Part shown: positions 1 to 6,995 of the stretch, piece by piece
How the letters are laid out: the number at the start of each line of letters is the position of its first letter
Numbering within the stretch: the stretch's first letter is position 1
Source: Porticoccaceae bacterium
Lineage (GTDB): Bacteria; Pseudomonadota; Gammaproteobacteria; Pseudomonadales; Porticoccaceae
Length of the DNA: 9,570 bases
Assembly (NCBI GenBank): GCA_017858295.1
Contig: JAFMBU010000058.1
Coordinates: 1-9,570, forward strand
Direction: 5' to 3'
Program-made: the position numbers and the translations under genes
The notes under the pieces: model-generated
The model's input: only the letters and a program-made list of their open reading frames with translations
What the model was told of the DNA's origin: nothing
Database searches by the model: none

Positions 1-64
1 CTCTACTCTGGCAAGATATCAGGTAAAATGCCAGCACATTAGCAACCAGCAATCAGGCGCGCCT

Positions 65-2695
65 TTGAGCCCTCTTTTGAGTCTTAAATTAAGTCCTATT
101 TCCTCTGTGGTGCAGAGCCTGGGTTTTGCCCGTGCAGGACAACGCAGACCCAGTCGTCACGCCCTGATTGCAGCGACAGCTTTATCCTTTCTATCTATTG
201 GCCTGTCGTCCAATGCCATAGCCGATGAAATTCATGTAACTTGGAATTGTGCCGCTGACTCTAAAAACCAGTGGGTCTGCAATGAAGAACAGATTCTCAC
301 CTCAAATCGAAATCGCCCCGCACGAGCCAATCCAAAGAGCTTAGCCACTCCAGGTGAACCCAGAGTTGCCGCAGTGCGCAACCTAGATTGGTTGGAAGAA
401 GAGCAGATGACTGATGAGCAGCGACTGAAAATTGAAGGTAACTGCTGCGGTGCCTACGTTGAACCAGCACGGGATTATCCCGATGCCGACCTCAATCCTG
501 AAGAAGCTTCACTGCAGGTCAATGCTAATTCCACCGAAGCACTGGAAAATAATGTCGCAGTGCTGGAGGGCGATGTGCAGATATCTCAGGGTTATCGCCA
601 AATTCGCAGCAACAGTGCACGTATTGATCAAACCAACCGCAATGTTGAATTACAGGGCAATGTGCAATTTCGCGAACCCGGTATGTTGCTGCTGGGCAGC
701 AATGCCGAGATCGATATCGACAGCAAAGAGGTGAAGATTGACAACGCCACCTATGTGCTCCATGAAGCTGCGGTGCGCGGTAGCGCCAAAACTCTGACTC
801 GGACCAACGATGGCGTGATCACCATTAGTGATGCGACCTACTCGACCTGTGAGCCCGGAGACTCCACCTGGCAGATGGCGACAAGCGAGATTGCCATTGA
901 TCAGGAATCAGGATTTGCTACGGTAAAAAATGCCCAGCTGCGGGTCAAAGATATCCCAGTGCTTTACTTCCCATGGATTAAATTTCCGATCAATGATCAA
1001 CGCACCTCAGGATTATTGTTTCCCACAATTAACTCCAGCACAGATAACGGATTTGATTACGCTCAGCCGATCTATTGGAATCTGGCGCCAGATTACGACG
1101 CAACTATTACCCCAAGACTGATACAGGAACGCGGCATAGGTATTGACGTTGAACTACGCCACCTCTCTCGCCACTCCGAGACCGTAGCTACAGCGGCTTT
1201 TTTGGGCAGCGACAAAGGCGGTAGCGACGAAGAAAATATAGACCCAAGTAGCGGCTTGCCGGAACACCTTGGTGACGATCGCTATTTAACTGGCCTGACC
1301 CATCTCGGCGGCATAGGCAAGGCCTGGTCTACCTTTCTTGACCTCAACAATGTTTCCGATAACGACTACTTCAATGACTTCGGCAGCCTCGGGCAGGAGT
1401 CGAGGAGTCGGATTAATCTGCGCCGAATCGCCGGCGTGAGCTATAAAACTGATCATTGGGATTATCGAGTCGAAGCTCAGGATCATCAAATAATTGTTGA
1501 TGGGCTGGAAGAGCAGTACTCGGTGCTACCTAAGGTGACCGCCAATGGTCACTATCGTTTTAATAACAATTTAGTTGTCGATTTAAATAATCAGACCGCG
1601 CGCTTTGACCATGATGACCCAGACTTTGTCACCGGAGACAGACATCGTCTCGAATACGGAATCAGTTGGGATAAACGCTGGACCTGGGGTTACTTTCGAC
1701 CAGAATACCGCCTTAAGCACCTAGCCTATAACCTCGACAACCAAATCGGTAGCCAACCACAGAGTAATGTTTCAGCTGTAACTGTTCCAGTATCTTCACT
1801 GGATACCAGCCTGTTTCTCGAGCGTCCTGCGCGCTTTTTCGACGGCTATACTCAAACCTTAGAGCCGCGACTCTACTATGTGAAATCGGCGTTTAAAGAT
1901 CAGTCGGGACTTCCGGACTTTGACACTCGCGAATTCACCCCCTCCTATGACCTACTATTTCGCGATGAGCGCTTTAATGGCGGTGATCGTATCTCTGATG
2001 AAGAGCGCTTAACCATCGCTCTCACTACCCGCTATATAGATAGCAAATCTGGTCAGGAGCGCTTTAGTGCCAGTATCGCCCAAGCGATTAACTATATTGA
2101 TCGCAGAGTAACCCTGTCATCCAACCCCAGTGTGGACGAACTCGGGGAACTGGCCCGCAGGCAGTCTCCCCTGGCAGTCAAACTTGCTGGTCGGCTGAAT
2201 AAGAGCTGGCGCTTTAGCAGTGATATTATCTATGACACCCACGATAATGATCTGGCAAAAAGTAGCATTGCATTGCGCTACAATGACCGCCAGAATCGCT
2301 TGTTGAATTTTAGTTATAACTCAACTCGCCGAGCGCCGCGACTATTTGATGGGGCGCTCTTAGACCAGAATATAAAGCAGGCAGATGTATCCGCATTTAT
2401 GCCCCTGCAAGGCAACTTTAACTTGGTCGGCCGCTGGAACCATGACTTTACCAACAGTCGTATGCTCGACGTCTTTGCCGGGTTCGAATATAACAGCTGC
2501 TGCTGGCGGGCGAGCCTGATTGCACGGCGCTCGCTGGATAGAAAAGATGAAATACTGCTACCGGAAGAAGATTTAAAGCTAACCAATGGCATCTTTTTCC
2601 AAATACAATTTAAAGGTCTGGCCGGTGCAAATGGTCGGGTTGATTCAATGCTAAAAAATGGTATCTACGGTTATGGATCTCAAGAAAACTTGTAA
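65..2695 (+). CDS. lptD: LPS-assembly protein LptD (outer-membrane LPS translocon)
   Basis: LptD forms, with the lipoprotein LptE, the outer-membrane beta-barrel that inserts lipopolysaccharide into the outer leaflet at the end of the Lpt bridge. The 876-residue reading shows a Sec signal peptide (R27-R28, hydrophobic core about 32-48, cleavage near A51-I52-A53), a periplasmic OstA/beta-jellyroll domain at about 148-270, and a long barrel domain from about 315 to the end. Recognisable family stretches are S-T-C-E-P-G-D at 260-266, G-Y-T-Q-T-L-E-P-R near 594-602 and the paired C812-C813. E. coli LptD needs two disulfides linking N-terminal cysteines to this C-terminal pair; the equivalents here are C262 plus one or more of C62, C72, C127 and C128. 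The start is uncertain: TTG at 65 is used, with AGG at 55-57 as a weak ribosome site. TTG at 77 and GTG at 107 also keep the signal peptide, and the frame has no stop back to base 1. The family call is secure; the exact N-terminus is not. Confidence 0.95.
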   Translation: MSPLLSLKLSPISSVVQSLGFARAGQRRPSRHALIAATALSFLSIGLSSNAIADEIHVTWNCAADSKNQWVCNEEQILTSNRNRPARANPKSLATPGEPRVAAVRNLDWLEEEQMTDEQRLKIEGNCCGAYVEPARDYPDADLNPEEASLQVNANSTEALENNVAVLEGDVQISQGYRQIRSNSARIDQTNRNVELQGNVQFREPGMLLLGSNAEIDIDSKEVKIDNATYVLHEAAVRGSAKTLTRTNDGVITISDATYSTCEPGDSTWQMATSEIAIDQESGFATVKNAQLRVKDIPVLYFPWIKFPINDQRTSGLLFPTINSSTDNGFDYAQPIYWNLAPDYDATITPRLIQERGIGIDVELRHLSRHSETVATAAFLGSDKGGSDEENIDPSSGLPEHLGDDRYLTGLTHLGGIGKAWSTFLDLNNVSDNDYFNDFGSLGQESRSRINLRRIAGVSYKTDHWDYRVEAQDHQIIVDGLEEQYSVLPKVTANGHYRFNNNLVVDLNNQTARFDHDDPDFVTGDRHRLEYGISWDKRWTWGYFRPEYRLKHLAYNLDNQIGSQPQSNVSAVTVPVSSLDTSLFLERPARFFDGYTQTLEPRLYYVKSAFKDQSGLPDFDTREFTPSYDLLFRDERFNGGDRISDEERLTIALTTRYIDSKSGQERFSASIAQAINYIDRRVTLSSNPSVDELGELARRQSPLAVKLAGRLNKSWRFSSDIIYDTHDNDLAKSSIALRYNDRQNRLLNFSYNSTRRAPRLFDGALLDQNIKQADVSAFMPLQGNFNLVGRWNHDFTNSRMLDVFAGFEYNSCCWRASLIARRSLDRKDEILLPEEDLKLTNGIFFQIQFKGLAGANGRVDSMLKNGIYGYGSQENL

Positions 2696-3977
2696 CACCG
2701 CTCTGCTTGCTGTCTTACTGACAGCTTTTTCAGTCACCGCCAGCGCCCAGCTTGAAATTCTCGATAAGGTAGTTGCTATAGTCGATGAAGATGTAGTTTT
2801 AGAGAGTGAAGTGCAGCGTCGACTGGCTACCATCTACGCTCAGATTCAACAGTCTGGCACTCAGCCTCCGCCTCAAGAAATTGTTGTACAACAAGTCTTA
2901 GAGCGCCTGATCTCAGAGCGCCTGCAGTTGAATATGGGCTACAGCGCCGGCATTCGCATCACTGATGCGGAGCTGAATGATGCCATGGCACGAATCGCCA
3001 GCAGCAATCAGTTGACCATGGAGCAGTATGCTGAACAGGTCCATGCCTCAGGTTCCACACTATCCAATGTGCGCGAAGAAATCCGCAACGAAATGATTCT
3101 GATGCGTGTGCAGCAGGGCCAGGTGATGCGCCGTATTCGTATCAGCAACCAAGAGTTAGATAACTTTCTCAACTCTGAAGAGGGTCGCTTTATGACCTCT
3201 CCCGACGTTAATGTGGGCCATATTTTGCTGCCAGTGCCGAGCGGCAAAAACAATGAAGAGGTCAATGCTATTCTCCAGCGTGCTCAGGGTCTGCTGGAAG
3301 AGGCCAACAATGGTACCGATTTCCGTCAATTGGCGATTGCCAACTCCGCGGATCAGACGGCTCTTCAGGGTGGCGATCTCGGCTGGCGCAAAATGGCGCA
3401 GCTGCCAGGTGTATTTATTGAAGCGGTAGAAAAATTAGAGATAGGCCAGATATCTGAGCCGATCCGCAGCGACGCTGGCTATCACCTGATTAAGCTCTAT
3501 GAGCGCAAAGGCGGCGGTGAGCAACTTATTGAACAACACTTTGCCCGTCATATTCTGATCAAGCCAAATGAGATCCGCGACGAGGAAACTGTTGTTAGCC
3601 AACTCACTGAGCTCCGAGAGCGCATTAAAGCTGGCGAAGATTTTGCCTTATTAACAAAAGAATTTTCTGAAGATCCGGGCTCTGCACTCAATGGTGGCGA
3701 GTTGGGCTGGTCTACGCCAGGTATGTTTGTTCCAGAGTTCGAGCAGACCATGGGCAGCATAGAACTAAATGAAGTCAGTGCGCCGTTCCTGTCGCAATTT
3801 GGCTGGCACATACTGCAGGTCACTGAGCGCCGCAATCAGGACTTTAGCGAAAACATTACCCGCAATCGCGCACAAAATCTGCTGCGTCAGCGCAAGTACG
3901 AAGAAGAGCTTCAGGTCTGGTTACAAGAGATTCGCGACGAAGCCTTTGTCGAAATAAAAGAGTCTGCAGGCACATGA
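2673..3977 (+). CDS. surA: Periplasmic chaperone / peptidyl-prolyl isomerase SurA
   Basis: SurA escorts unfolded outer-membrane proteins across the periplasm to the Bam complex; LptD, encoded just upstream, is a known client in E. coli. From ATG 2673 the product is 434 residues, close to the E. coli length of 428. It has a clean Sec signal peptide (M-D-L-K-K start, hydrophobic core, cleavage after A-S-A near residue 25), an N-terminal chaperone domain to about 170, two parvulin domains at about 177-278 and 288-387, and a short C-terminal helical segment that packs with the N-domain. Each parvulin domain shows the H-I-L, G-G-(D/E)-L-G-W and G-(Y/W)-H-(L/I) signatures. ATG 2658 is also in frame and would add only M-V-S-T-V; 2673 is preferred because it gives a normal signal-peptide n-region, though neither has a strong Shine-Dalgarno. 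The gene overlaps the lptD end by 23 nt and its own stop overlaps the pdxA start, so it is probably translationally coupled on both sides. Confidence 0.96.
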   Translation: MDLKKTCNTALLAVLLTAFSVTASAQLEILDKVVAIVDEDVVLESEVQRRLATIYAQIQQSGTQPPPQEIVVQQVLERLISERLQLNMGYSAGIRITDAELNDAMARIASSNQLTMEQYAEQVHASGSTLSNVREEIRNEMILMRVQQGQVMRRIRISNQELDNFLNSEEGRFMTSPDVNVGHILLPVPSGKNNEEVNAILQRAQGLLEEANNGTDFRQLAIANSADQTALQGGDLGWRKMAQLPGVFIEAVEKLEIGQISEPIRSDAGYHLIKLYERKGGGEQLIEQHFARHILIKPNEIRDEETVVSQLTELRERIKAGEDFALLTKEFSEDPGSALNGGELGWSTPGMFVPEFEQTMGSIELNEVSAPFLSQFGWHILQVTERRNQDFSENITRNRAQNLLRQRKYEEELQVWLQEIRDEAFVEIKESAGT

Positions 3978-4960
3978 CGCTTCGATTGGCGCTGACGCCA
4001 GGAGAACCCTCCGGCATTGGCGCTGATATTTTGATCGGCCTGGTGCAGGGCGGCAGCGAGCAGGAACTGATTGCCTATGCTGATCCACAGTTTATGCAGC
4101 AGCGCGCCGCACTGCTTGGGTTAACCCTGACGCTGCGGGAGCCAGGTGCAACAGCAAAACCGTTGGCCCCCGGTGAACTGGCAATAGTTCCTGTGGCTTT
4201 GGCACAGCCAGCTATTGCCGGCCAGCTAAATAAAGCCAATGCATCTTATGTGCTGGCCTGCCTAGATGCGGCTATAGACGCCTGCACCACAAACTACTGC
4301 CAGGCCATGGTCACTGGTCCGGTGCAAAAGTCGATTATCAATGATGCCGGCTTCGCTTTTTCTGGGCATACAGAATACCTTGCTGACAAGACTGCTACGC
4401 CTTTAGTGGTGATGATGCTGGCAACTAGCGAACTGCGCGTTGCTCTAGCCACGACCCACCTGCCTCTGCGGGATGTAGCTGACAACATTACTCAATCCTC
4501 ATTGCGCCAGGTGATCGATATTCTGGTCGCCGATCTTAAAACCAAATTTGGCGTCGCCGACCCAGCGATTCTTGTCTGCGGCCTAAACCCCCATGCAGGT
4601 GAAAACGGTCATTTGGGGCATGAAGAAATAGATGTGATTGAGCCAGTGCTGGAACAGTTTCGACAACGGGGTATCAACCTGATTGGGCCTCTGCCTGCGG
4701 ATACACTCTTTACCCCCAAGTATCTGGATAACGCAGATGCCGTATTGGCTATGTACCACGATCAGGGTTTACCTGTACTGAAATACCAAGGCTTCGGCCG
4801 CGCCGCCAATATTACCCTGGGCCTGCCGATTATTCGTACCTCAGTGGATCACGGCACAGCACTGGATCTAGCGGGAACTGGTCAGGCCGACCAGGGCAGT
4901 CTTCACACAGCTATTCAAGTCGCCGTCGATATGGCGACCCATCAAACCCTACGCGGTTAA
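3974..4960 (+). CDS. pdxA: 4-hydroxythreonine-4-phosphate dehydrogenase PdxA
   Basis: PdxA oxidises 4-phosphohydroxy-L-threonine with NAD(P)+; the product decarboxylates to the aminoacetone phosphate that PdxJ condenses with deoxyxylulose phosphate in pyridoxal 5'-phosphate synthesis. The cytosolic product is 328 residues, the usual size. It begins with the family signature T-P-G-E-P-S-G-I-G (8-16) and has V-T-G-P at 113-116 and G-H-T-E at 131-134. Three histidines, H162 (T-T-H-L-P), H207 (N-P-H-A-G-E) and H262 (Y-H-D-Q-G), keep the same spacing as the E. coli metal ligands. The C-terminal T-S-V-D-H-G-T-A block at 289-296 is also intact. The start ATG at 3974 overlaps the surA stop as ATGA, which suggests coupled translation from surA; the upstream ribosome site is weak. 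Nothing suggests loss of function. Confidence 0.97.
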   Translation: MTLRLALTPGEPSGIGADILIGLVQGGSEQELIAYADPQFMQQRAALLGLTLTLREPGATAKPLAPGELAIVPVALAQPAIAGQLNKANASYVLACLDAAIDACTTNYCQAMVTGPVQKSIINDAGFAFSGHTEYLADKTATPLVVMMLATSELRVALATTHLPLRDVADNITQSSLRQVIDILVADLKTKFGVADPAILVCGLNPHAGENGHLGHEEIDVIEPVLEQFRQRGINLIGPLPADTLFTPKYLDNADAVLAMYHDQGLPVLKYQGFGRAANITLGLPIIRTSVDHGTALDLAGTGQADQGSLHTAIQVAVDMATHQTLRG

Positions 4961-4963
4961 ATA

Positions 4964-5764
4964 ATGACAATTCAACACCAGGCTAGAAAACGTTTCGGGC
5001 AGAATTTTCTCGTCGACCAACATATTATTGGACAGATTATTGCCGCCATTGGCCCCAGTGCCGACGACAATTTAATAGAGATCGGCCCCGGTACCGCTGC
5101 CATCACCGAGCATTTAATCAAGCGCTGCCCGTCTATGAAAGTGGTGGAGCTGGATCGCGATCTGGTGAGCTTTCTCACTGAGAAATTTGCCGACTACCCG
5201 GAGTTTAGTATTTTTAGTGGCGACGCCCTCAAAACCGACTTTGCTCAGTTTCATGATGGGCGTCAAATGAGACTTGTAGGTAATCTACCCTATAATATTT
5301 CCACACCAATACTCTTCCACCTGTTAAAGAATCGCACGCTGATTAAAGATATGCACTTTATGCTGCAGCGTGAGGTGGTGGATCGGCTCAGTGCAGCCCC
5401 GGGCAGCAAGACCTATGGTCGCCTCTCGATTATGGTGCAATATCACTGTCGGGTGATGCCGCTGATACCGGTTCCCCCATCAGCTTTTCGCCCAGCACCC
5501 AAGGTTCAATCGGCGATTGTACGGCTCAAGCCCCACAGCACCAAACCATGCCTGGCTGAAAATGAAGAGCTACTTAGCCAAATTGTTAGCTTGGCTTTCC
5601 AGCAGCGACGTAAAACCCTCCGCAATGGCATCAGAGCTTACGCCGAGCATCTGATTGGAGTTGAGGAGATTGTAGACTTATCGCGCCGTGCTGAAGATTT
5701 GTCAGTGGCTAACTTTGTCGCCCTATCGAATTATATTAACCAAAGTATACTGAGCAAAAAATGA
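4964..5764 (+). CDS. rsmA: 16S rRNA (adenine1518-N6/adenine1519-N6)-dimethyltransferase RsmA (KsgA)
   Basis: RsmA transfers four methyl groups from S-adenosylmethionine to two adjacent adenines in the helix 45 loop of 16S rRNA, a late checkpoint of 30S assembly; loss gives kasugamycin resistance in E. coli. The 266-residue product (E. coli 273) has the N-terminal signature R-F-G-Q-N-F-L (10-16), SAM-binding motif I E-I-G-P-G-T-A at 39-45, the acidic V-E-L-D at 61-64, G-D-A at 86-88, and the catalytic N-L-P-Y at 107-110. The C-terminal helical domain includes F-R-P-A-P-K-V (175-181) and F-Q-Q-R-R-K-T-L-R-N (212-221), typical of KsgA/Dim1 enzymes. The start lies 3 nt after the pdxA stop and the stop overlaps the apaG start, so it sits inside a continuous operon. 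The translation start is well supported because the family N-terminus begins a few residues before R-F-G-Q. Confidence 0.97.
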   Translation: MTIQHQARKRFGQNFLVDQHIIGQIIAAIGPSADDNLIEIGPGTAAITEHLIKRCPSMKVVELDRDLVSFLTEKFADYPEFSIFSGDALKTDFAQFHDGRQMRLVGNLPYNISTPILFHLLKNRTLIKDMHFMLQREVVDRLSAAPGSKTYGRLSIMVQYHCRVMPLIPVPPSAFRPAPKVQSAIVRLKPHSTKPCLAENEELLSQIVSLAFQQRRKTLRNGIRAYAEHLIGVEEIVDLSRRAEDLSVANFVALSNYINQSILSKK

Positions 5765-6135
5765 GCCTCGAAGCGATCACCGTAAAAGTCAAAACCGAAT
5801 ATCTTCCACAGCAGTCAAAGCCTGATCAGGCCCAATTTGCCTTCGCCTACCACATCACCATTCACAACCAGAGTGATATCCCAGCCCAGCTCCTTGGACG
5901 CCACTGGATAATCACTGATGCCAACGAAGCTAAACAGGAAGTTCGCGGAGCCGGTGTTGTCGGTGAGCAGCCGCTCATCAGCCCAGGACAGTCCTATAAA
6001 TACAGCAGCGGCGTGATGCTCGACACACCGATCGGCACTATGCAGGGCTGCTATAAAATGCGCGATGATGAGGGCTGCGAGTTTGACGCCACCATAGAGC
6101 CCTTTTTACTGTCAACGCCACACGCCGTGAACTAA
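5761..6135 (+). CDS. apaG: ApaG family protein (DUF525)
   Basis: ApaG is a small cytosolic protein with an immunoglobulin-like/fibronectin type III beta-sandwich. Its biochemical role in bacteria is not settled, though related domains occur in eukaryotic F-box proteins, and loss in Salmonella has been linked to Co2+ resistance and Mg2+ transport effects. The 124-residue product matches the family over its full length. Visible signatures are F-A-Y-H-I-T-I near residues 27-33, the Q-L-L-G-R-H-W-I-I-T stretch at about 42-51, a G-x-G-V-V-G-E-Q-P-L-I-x-P-G segment near 61-75, and a T-P-I-G-T-M-Q-G-x-Y block at about 88-97. The ATG overlaps the rsmA stop as ATGA, with GAG at 5752-5754 as a modest ribosome site, and the stop is directly followed by the apaH start. 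Identity is secure; molecular function remains open for the whole family. Confidence 0.95.
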   Translation: MSLEAITVKVKTEYLPQQSKPDQAQFAFAYHITIHNQSDIPAQLLGRHWIITDANEAKQEVRGAGVVGEQPLISPGQSYKYSSGVMLDTPIGTMQGCYKMRDDEGCEFDATIEPFLLSTPHAVN

Positions 6136-6966
6136 ATGACAGACTACGTGGTTGGCGATCTTCAAGGCTGTCTGGACCCACTGCTTAAGCTGTTGGATAG
6201 AGTACAGTTTGATCCCACCGCCGATCGTCTAATAGCCACTGGCGATCTCATTAATCGTGGCCCCCAATCACTAGAGACCCTGCGCTTTTGCATGAGTCTC
6301 GGCAGTGCTTTTAAAACTGTGCTCGGCAATCATGATCTGCATCTATTGGCGATTGCCCACGGCATTAGAAAGCCCACACCAAAAGATACCTTAGATGAAA
6401 TTCTCAGCGCCAGTGATCGGGATGAACTGATCAACTGGCTGCAGCAACAGCCCCTACTTCTCAGTATCGATCAATACACCATAGTGCACGCAGGTATACC
6501 GCCCAACTGGACTGTCAGCGCTGCGCGAACCTTGGCCGCAGAGGTTGAGCAGGTGCTGAAATCCGATCAAGCGTTGAACTATTTTCAAGGAATGTATGGC
6601 GATCAACCCGATAGCTGGTCTGAGGATCTTAGTGGGCCAGCGCGCTGGCGACTGATTACCAACTATCTGACCCGAATGCGTTACTGCACCGCTTCAGGTC
6701 AGCTGGAATTGGAAGCTAAAAGCGCACCAGATCAACAGACTGATGCTCTCACGGCTAAATTTGCCCCCTGGTTTAGTTTTCCAAATAGGAAGACTGCGGA
6801 GGATAAAATTATCTTTGGCCACTGGGCAGCACTTGAGGGGAAGCATCTTGGCAACAATCTTTTCCCTCTGGATACAGGCTACGTCTGGGGTGGTGCAATG
6901 CGTCTTATGGACCTCAGTACCTGTGACTATACTGAGCAAAGTGCCCCACCCCCAAATTCCCAATAA
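6136..6966 (+). CDS. apaH: Symmetrical bis(5'-nucleosyl)-tetraphosphatase ApaH
   Basis: ApaH cleaves diadenosine tetraphosphate (Ap4A) into two ADP and so sets the level of this stress-linked nucleotide; the E. coli enzyme also removes Np4-type caps from RNA. The 276-residue product (E. coli 280) is a calcineurin-like metallophosphoesterase with all main motifs: G-D-L-Q-G-C at 7-12, G-D-L-I-N-R-G-P at 36-43, L-G-N-H-D-L-H at 63-69, H118 in V-H-A-G-I, and H229 in F-G-H-W. The position that is His in the E. coli first motif (G-D-V-H-G-C) is Gln10 here; from memory G-D-L-Q-G-C is common in ApaH of other gammaproteobacteria, so this is not read as inactivation. The C-terminal D-T-G-Y-V-W-G-G stretch at 246-253 is also typical. 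The start codon directly abuts the apaG stop with no spacer, which fits translational coupling. The Pro-rich last residues are variable in the family. Confidence 0.96.
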   Translation: MTDYVVGDLQGCLDPLLKLLDRVQFDPTADRLIATGDLINRGPQSLETLRFCMSLGSAFKTVLGNHDLHLLAIAHGIRKPTPKDTLDEILSASDRDELINWLQQQPLLLSIDQYTIVHAGIPPNWTVSAARTLAAEVEQVLKSDQALNYFQGMYGDQPDSWSEDLSGPARWRLITNYLTRMRYCTASGQLELEAKSAPDQQTDALTAKFAPWFSFPNRKTAEDKIIFGHWAALEGKHLGNNLFPLDTGYVWGGAMRLMDLSTCDYTEQSAPPPNSQ

Positions 6967-6985
6967 CGATCCCTGCTTAATGAAT

Positions 6986-6990
6986 GAGGT
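6986..6990 (+). promoter_or_regulatory. Shine-Dalgarno site for the M13 peptidase gene
   Basis: GAGGT lies 5 nt before the ATG at 6996. It is the strongest ribosome-binding match in the window and fixes the start of this gene. Genes in the preceding cluster have weak sites and rely on overlaps, so this gene appears to initiate independently of apaH translation. Confidence 0.75.
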
Positions 6991-6995
6991 AGTAG

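Noticed and set aside
24..29. TAAAAT, a possible -10 element upstream of lptD.
   Set aside because: The matching -35 position falls at bases 1-6 (CTCTAC), which does not resemble TTGACA. The upstream sequence is cut off, so no promoter can be supported.
6154..6171. Gln10 in ApaH at the position of a metal-binding His in the E. coli enzyme, considered as a sign of inactivity.
   Set aside because: G-D-L-Q-G-C is, to my knowledge, a frequent form of this motif in ApaH, and every other catalytic motif is intact.
6848..6933. Promoter-like pieces inside the 3' end of apaH: TTGGCA at 6848-6853 with GATACA 17 nt later, and TATACT at 6928-6933, upstream of the M13 peptidase gene.
   Set aside because: The first pair has only three of six -10 matches; the second has no -35 partner at usual spacing. 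Both lie in conserved coding sequence where such matches occur by chance.
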